A DNA stretch of 46,371 nucleotides from Rhizobium rosettiformans W3. GTDB lineage: Bacteria; Pseudomonadota; Alphaproteobacteria; Rhizobiales; Rhizobiaceae. How positions within the stretch are numbered: the stretch's first letter is position 1; each line of letters begins with the position of its first letter. Below are positions 42,887 through 46,371 of this stretch, one piece after another. The notes under the pieces are model-generated. The model was not told the DNA's origin, did not search any database, and saw nothing but the letters and a program-made list of their open reading frames with translations. Position numbers and translations under genes: made by a program. The stretch spans positions 1 through 46,371 of the forward strand of contig NZ_STGU01000020.1 of NCBI RefSeq assembly GCF_004912135.1, in the 5' to 3' direction.

Positions 42887-43561
42887 ATGGCAGAAAACCG
42901 TTCGATATTGTGCTTTGGGGACTCGCTCACATGGGGATGGATTCCGGTACCGGAATCGTCGCCCGCGCTCAGATATCCGTTCCAGGAGCGCTGGACCGGC
43001 GCCATGGCCGCCGCGCTCGGTGACGGCTATTCGATCATTGAGGAAGGGTTGAGCGCCCGCACGACCAGCGTCGACGATCCCCGACTGAACGGCAGCGCTT
43101 ACTTGCCTGCCGCACTCGCCAGTCACCTGCCGCTTGATCTCGTCATCATTCTGCTCGACACCAACGACACCAAGTCCTATTTCCGCCGCACGCCTTACGA
43201 GATCGCCAACGGTATAGGCAAGCTCGCAGGCCAGGTCCTGACTTCCGCGGGCGGTGTCGGGACGCCATACGCGGCCCCGAAGCTGCTGATCGTTGCGCCG
43301 CCGCCGCTTGCGCCAACGCCCGACCCCTGGTTCGAGGGGATGTTCGAAGGAGGTTACGAAAAGTCTCTTGAGCTTGCCAAGAATTATAAGGCGCTAGCCG
43401 ACTTCCTGAAGGTCGATTTTCTCGACGCCGGTGAATTCGTCAAAACCGATGGCTGCGACGGAATTCACTTCTCCGCCGAAACGAATATCACCCTCGGCCG
43501 CGCAGTCGCGGAAAAGGTCAAATGGATCTTCTTGAGCGCGACGCAGGACGCTGCGGCTTAG
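42887..43561 (+). CDS. SGNH-family arylesterase/acyltransferase
   Basis: This SGNH hydrolase of 224 residues is clearly related to the Mycobacterium smegmatis arylesterase/acyltransferase (MsAcT) group: ILCFGDSLTWGWIPVPE, IIEEGLSARTTSVDDPRLNG, NDTKSYFRRTPYEIANG and LLIVAPPPLAPTPDPWFEG. The catalytic Ser13 is in GDSL and Asp191 and His194 are in DGCDGIHFS. Block III, normally GTND, reads DTND here (Asp91 for Gly), next to the oxyanion Asn93. Relatives hydrolyse short esters and transfer acyl groups to alcohols or peroxide. There is no signal peptide. It stands upstream of glpK and may release short-chain acids and an alcohol from an ester. AGGAGG lies upstream of the ATG at 42887. Confidence 0.9.
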   Translation: MAENRSILCFGDSLTWGWIPVPESSPALRYPFQERWTGAMAAALGDGYSIIEEGLSARTTSVDDPRLNGSAYLPAALASHLPLDLVIILLDTNDTKSYFRRTPYEIANGIGKLAGQVLTSAGGVGTPYAAPKLLIVAPPPLAPTPDPWFEGMFEGGYEKSLELAKNYKALADFLKVDFLDAGEFVKTDGCDGIHFSAETNITLGRAVAEKVKWIFLSATQDAAA

Positions 43562-43641
43562 CAGCCCTCCGTCGCTGGCCGCCGGCACCCGCACCTCCCA
43601 GGGTGCTGGCGGCCCCTTTCCATCCCAAAAAAGAGGTTTTC

Positions 43642-45144
43642 ATGTCCGGCTATGTTCTGGCGATCGACCAGGGAACGACGTCCTCCCGTGCGATCGTCTA
43701 CGGCCCCGATGCCCGGCCGATTGCGACCGACCAGAAGGAGATTTCGCAGTCGTTTCCAAGACCCGGCTGGGTTGAACACGATGGAGCGGAAATCTGGCAA
43801 TCCGTCCTTGAGACCTGCCGCAACGCAATTCGGCGGGCCGGTATCGAAGCACGCGACATTGCGGCGATCGGTATCGCCAATCAGCGCGAGACCTGCCTCA
43901 TCTGGGAGAGGTCGACGGGCCGGCCGATACATCCCGCGATCGTCTGGCAGGATCGCAGGACGTTCAATGTATGCGAGGCGCTAAGAGCGGATGGGGTTGT
44001 ATCTCTGGTTCAGGACAGAACCGGCCTTCTGCTCGATCCCTATTTTTCGGCAACGAAACTTGCCTGGATTCTCGACAACGTCGAGGGCGCGCGCCGGGCA
44101 GCGGAAGCCGGTCAACTTCTTTGCGGCACCATCGACACGTATGTTACCTGGATGCTCACCGGCGGCGCGGTACATGCGACTGACGCGACAAACGCATCGC
44201 GAACCTCGCTGTTCAATATCCGGGAAAATTGTTGGGACGACGAGCTTCTGGCAGTATTCAAGGTCCCCAAGGGGCTCTTGCCGGAGGTCCGGGATTGCGC
44301 CGACGATTTTGGTCAGGCGATTGCCGTGCATTTTGGTTCCGAAATCCCGATACGCGCTCTCGCAGGCGACCAGCAGGCGGCCCTGATTGGCCAGGCTTGC
44401 CTCACACCTGGAATGCTGAAATCGACTTACGGGACGGGCTGTTTCGTTGTCCTGAACACCGGCGACCAGATCGTCCGATCGTCCAACCGGCTGCTCTCCA
44501 CCATTGCCTATCGTCTCGACGGCAAGACCACATATGCGCTCGAAGGTTCCATCTTCATGGCAGGAGCTGCGGTTCAATGGCTGAGAGACTCGCTGAAACT
44601 TATCAAGGAGGCGTCTGAAACCGGCCCTCTCGCACATCTGGCAGACGAGCAGGAAGACGTTTATCTCGTACCGGCATTTACCGGCCTGGGGGCGCCGCAT
44701 TGGAATTCGCAAGCACGCGGTGCGATCTTTGGCCTGACGCGGGCCACAGGTATTGCGGAGCTTTCCCGAGCCACCCTGGAATCGGTCTGTTATCAAACAC
44801 GCGATCTCCTCGAGGCGATGGCTTGCGATTATCCGATGGAGGTCACGGGCGCGACGCTCCGCGTCGACGGCGGCTTGTCCGGCAGCGATTGGGCCATGCA
44901 GGCGTTGGCCGATTGCCTGGGAAGCGTCATCGAGCGGTCGCAGAACCAGGAAGCCACGGCGCTTGGCGTTGCGGCGCTCGCGGGCTCAAAGGCAGGCGTA
45001 TGGCCTCATCTTGCGAGCTTCGCGACGAATTGGAAGGCGAAGGGCAGGTTCACTCCAAATATCAGCACCGACGAACGCGCGCGGCGTTACCGAAAGTGGC
45101 GCGCTGCCGTCGCAAGCACGCTTTCATACGCGGCGACAGCCTGA
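43642..45144 (+). CDS. glpK: Glycerol kinase
   Basis: This FGGY-family kinase of 500 residues phosphorylates glycerol to sn-glycerol-3-phosphate with ATP in the cytoplasm. It begins MSGYVLAIDQGTTSSRAIVY, the phosphate-binding loop. IGIANQRETCLIWERSTGRP carries the Arg-Glu glycerol contacts, AIVWQDRRTFNVCEALR is next, and ALAGDQQAALIGQACLTPGM holds the catalytic Asp. TYGTGCFVVLNTGDQ and SIFMAGAAVQWLRDSLKL complete the pattern. I chose the ATG at 43642 with AAGAGG six bases upstream; the upstream continuation of the frame to 43522 overlaps the esterase gene and is not family-like. glpD begins 17 bases after its stop, so the two make a glycerol catabolic pair. Confidence 0.95.
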   Translation: MSGYVLAIDQGTTSSRAIVYGPDARPIATDQKEISQSFPRPGWVEHDGAEIWQSVLETCRNAIRRAGIEARDIAAIGIANQRETCLIWERSTGRPIHPAIVWQDRRTFNVCEALRADGVVSLVQDRTGLLLDPYFSATKLAWILDNVEGARRAAEAGQLLCGTIDTYVTWMLTGGAVHATDATNASRTSLFNIRENCWDDELLAVFKVPKGLLPEVRDCADDFGQAIAVHFGSEIPIRALAGDQQAALIGQACLTPGMLKSTYGTGCFVVLNTGDQIVRSSNRLLSTIAYRLDGKTTYALEGSIFMAGAAVQWLRDSLKLIKEASETGPLAHLADEQEDVYLVPAFTGLGAPHWNSQARGAIFGLTRATGIAELSRATLESVCYQTRDLLEAMACDYPMEVTGATLRVDGGLSGSDWAMQALADCLGSVIERSQNQEATALGVAALAGSKAGVWPHLASFATNWKAKGRFTPNISTDERARRYRKWRAAVASTLSYAATA

Positions 45145-45161
45145 CATCACGGGAGATCGAT

Positions 45162-46371
45162 ATGGAAAAGACGGCCCACGACCTGTTCGTGATCGGCGGC
45201 GGGATCAACGGCAGCGGCATTGCGCGAGATGCGGTTGGACGCGGCTACTCGGTGGCGCTGGCGGAGATGAACGACTTCGCCTCCGGCACCTCGTCGGGCG
45301 CCACCAAGCTGATCCATGGCGGTCTGCGCTATCTCGAGCACTACGAATTCCGACTGGTGCGTGAATCGCTGATGGAGCGCGAAGTGCTCTGGGCGATGGC
45401 ACCGCACATCATCTGGCCGATGCGCTTCGTGTTGCCCTACCAGAAGGGCGGTATCCGCCCGGCCTGGCTGATCCGGCTGGGCCTCTTCCTCTACGATCAC
45501 CTCGGCGGCCGCAAGCTCCTGCCGCCGACAGCGGTGCTTGACATGCGCCGCGACGCGGCAGCCAAGCCGCTGAAAGCGCTGTTCACCAAGGCCTTCGAAT
45601 ATTCCGACGGCTGGGTCGACGATGCCCGCATGGTGGTGCTGAACGCCAGGGATGCCGCCGACAAGGGCGCGCTGATCATGCCGCGCACGAAAGTGGTGTC
45701 GGCGCGGCGCGAGAACGGGCTGTGGACGATCGAGACGGTGGATACGCTCTCGGGCCGCTCGCAGACGCATCAGGCCCGCATGCTGGTCAACGCCGCCGGT
45801 CCCTGGGTCGATCATGTCATCCGTTCCGCCTTCGGCCAGAACGAGGCGCGCCATGTCCGTCTCGTGCAGGGCAGCCACATCGTCGTGAAGAAGAAGTTCG
45901 ACGGACCGAAAGCCTACTTCTTCCAGAATCCCGATAACCGCATCATCTTCGCCATTCCCTATGAGGACGACTTCACCCTGATCGGCACCACCGACCGGGA
46001 CTACACGGGTGATCCGAAGGATGTCAGGATTTCGCAGGAAGAGACGGATTATCTCTGCAAGGCGGCGAGTGAATATTTCAAGGAACCGCTCAAGCCTAGC
46101 GATATCGTCTGGACCTATTCGGCAATCCGTCCGCTCTTCAATGACGGCGCCTCGAAGGCACAGGAGGCGACGCGTGACTATGTGCTGAAGCTTGATGGTG
46201 CTGGCGGCGGCGCTCCGCTCCTGAATGTTTTCGGCGGCAAGCTCACCACCTACCGGCGCCTGGCGGAACATGCGCTCGAGAAGATCGGTGAAGCGATCGG
46301 CGTCAAGGGCAATCCCTGGACGGCCAACAGCCATCTGCCGGGTGGGGACTTCCCGGTGCATGGGTTCGAGG
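45162..46371 (+). CDS. glpD: Aerobic glycerol-3-phosphate dehydrogenase, N-terminal part
   Basis: This membrane-bound FAD enzyme oxidises glycerol-3-phosphate to dihydroxyacetone phosphate and reduces quinone. The ATG at 45162 follows GGGAG and starts MEKTAHDLFVIGGGINGSGI, the FAD loop. The next motifs are NDFASGTSSGATKLIHGGLR, then AGPWVDHVIRSAFGQ, IFAIPYEDDFTLIGTTDRDY and LLNVFGGKLTTYRRLAEHAL. About 403 of an expected 500 residues are present; the frame is still open at the window edge. Gene order glpK-glpD fits glycerol use. ETF-QO and GlpD would both feed quinone. Confidence 0.93.
   Translation, partial: MEKTAHDLFVIGGGINGSGIARDAVGRGYSVALAEMNDFASGTSSGATKLIHGGLRYLEHYEFRLVRESLMEREVLWAMAPHIIWPMRFVLPYQKGGIRPAWLIRLGLFLYDHLGGRKLLPPTAVLDMRRDAAAKPLKALFTKAFEYSDGWVDDARMVVLNARDAADKGALIMPRTKVVSARRENGLWTIETVDTLSGRSQTHQARMLVNAAGPWVDHVIRSAFGQNEARHVRLVQGSHIVVKKKFDGPKAYFFQNPDNRIIFAIPYEDDFTLIGTTDRDYTGDPKDVRISQEETDYLCKAASEYFKEPLKPSDIVWTYSAIRPLFNDGASKAQEATRDYVLKLDGAGGGAPLLNVFGGKLTTYRRLAEHALEKIGEAIGVKGNPWTANSHLPGGDFPVHGFE

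Noticed and set aside
45147..46361. Minus-strand open frame of 404 codons
   Set aside because: The plus strand here encodes GlpD with clear FAD motifs and a ribosome-binding site; the antisense frame has no motif.

Overview
The window looks like an accessory region (plasmid or genomic island) of an alphaproteobacterium, most likely Rhizobiaceae (Agrobacterium/Rhizobium/Ensifer type). The reasons are the high-GC coding style, two copies of a RIME-like rhizobial intergenic repeat (about 26505 and 31846), the RbsABC-type sugar transporter next to glpK/glpD, and a fadA-fadB-acyl-CoA dehydrogenase-ETF:quinone oxidoreductase cluster. I saw no rRNA, tRNA, CRISPR array or replication gene. The family assignments are from reading motifs, not from searches.

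Layout. (1) 1-1620: wreckage of a defence island, with the start of an IS3-type orfA, a DUF499 protein cut by that IS, and an N-terminal piece of a SIR2-like protein. (2) 1736-4865: an HdeD-like membrane protein, a patatin-like lipase and a GntP-type permease, all on +. (3) 4869-9286: two Tn3-family ends. A 38-bp Tn21-like terminus and its resolvase belong to a first element. A complete second Tn3-family unit (tnpR, tnpA, 38-bp inverted repeats matching at 34 positions) cuts the start of that resolvase. (4) 9301-12412: a minus-strand operon of a catalase-like protein, an unknown 203-residue protein and a DyP peroxidase, with a divergent TetR gene and a candidate operator. (5) 13219-17937: small unknown genes, a LysR regulator, a siderophore-interacting reductase and the tail of its ABC ATPase. 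(6) 17938-20444: an IS21-family element whose two flanks belong to unrelated operons. Its right end appears to supply a new start to a phosphoketolase gene. (7) 22788-24360: mostly empty. (8) 24361-33592: a minus-strand beta-oxidation operon (ETF-QO, thiolase, FadB-like, acyl-CoA dehydrogenase, acyl-CoA ligase, MaoC) with a divergent TetR. (9) 35252-46371: a plus-strand set of a second acyl-CoA ligase, a sugar-type ABC transporter, an alpha/beta hydrolase, an SGNH arylesterase, glycerol kinase and glycerol-3-phosphate dehydrogenase, the last running off the end.

How the parts may work together. Regions 8 and 9 could form one catabolic unit for acyl esters of glycerol or a similar polyol: import, ester cleavage by two hydrolases, glycerol entering through GlpK and GlpD, and acyl chains activated by CoA ligases and burned by the beta-oxidation operon with electrons passed to quinone by ETF-QO. 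A degenerate second copy of the ETF-QO promoter and first codons lies upstream of the region-9 ligase and points at it. This shared promoter and the ester-uptake idea are the observations I would follow up first. The IS21-chimeric phosphoketolase and the DyP/catalase operon come next.
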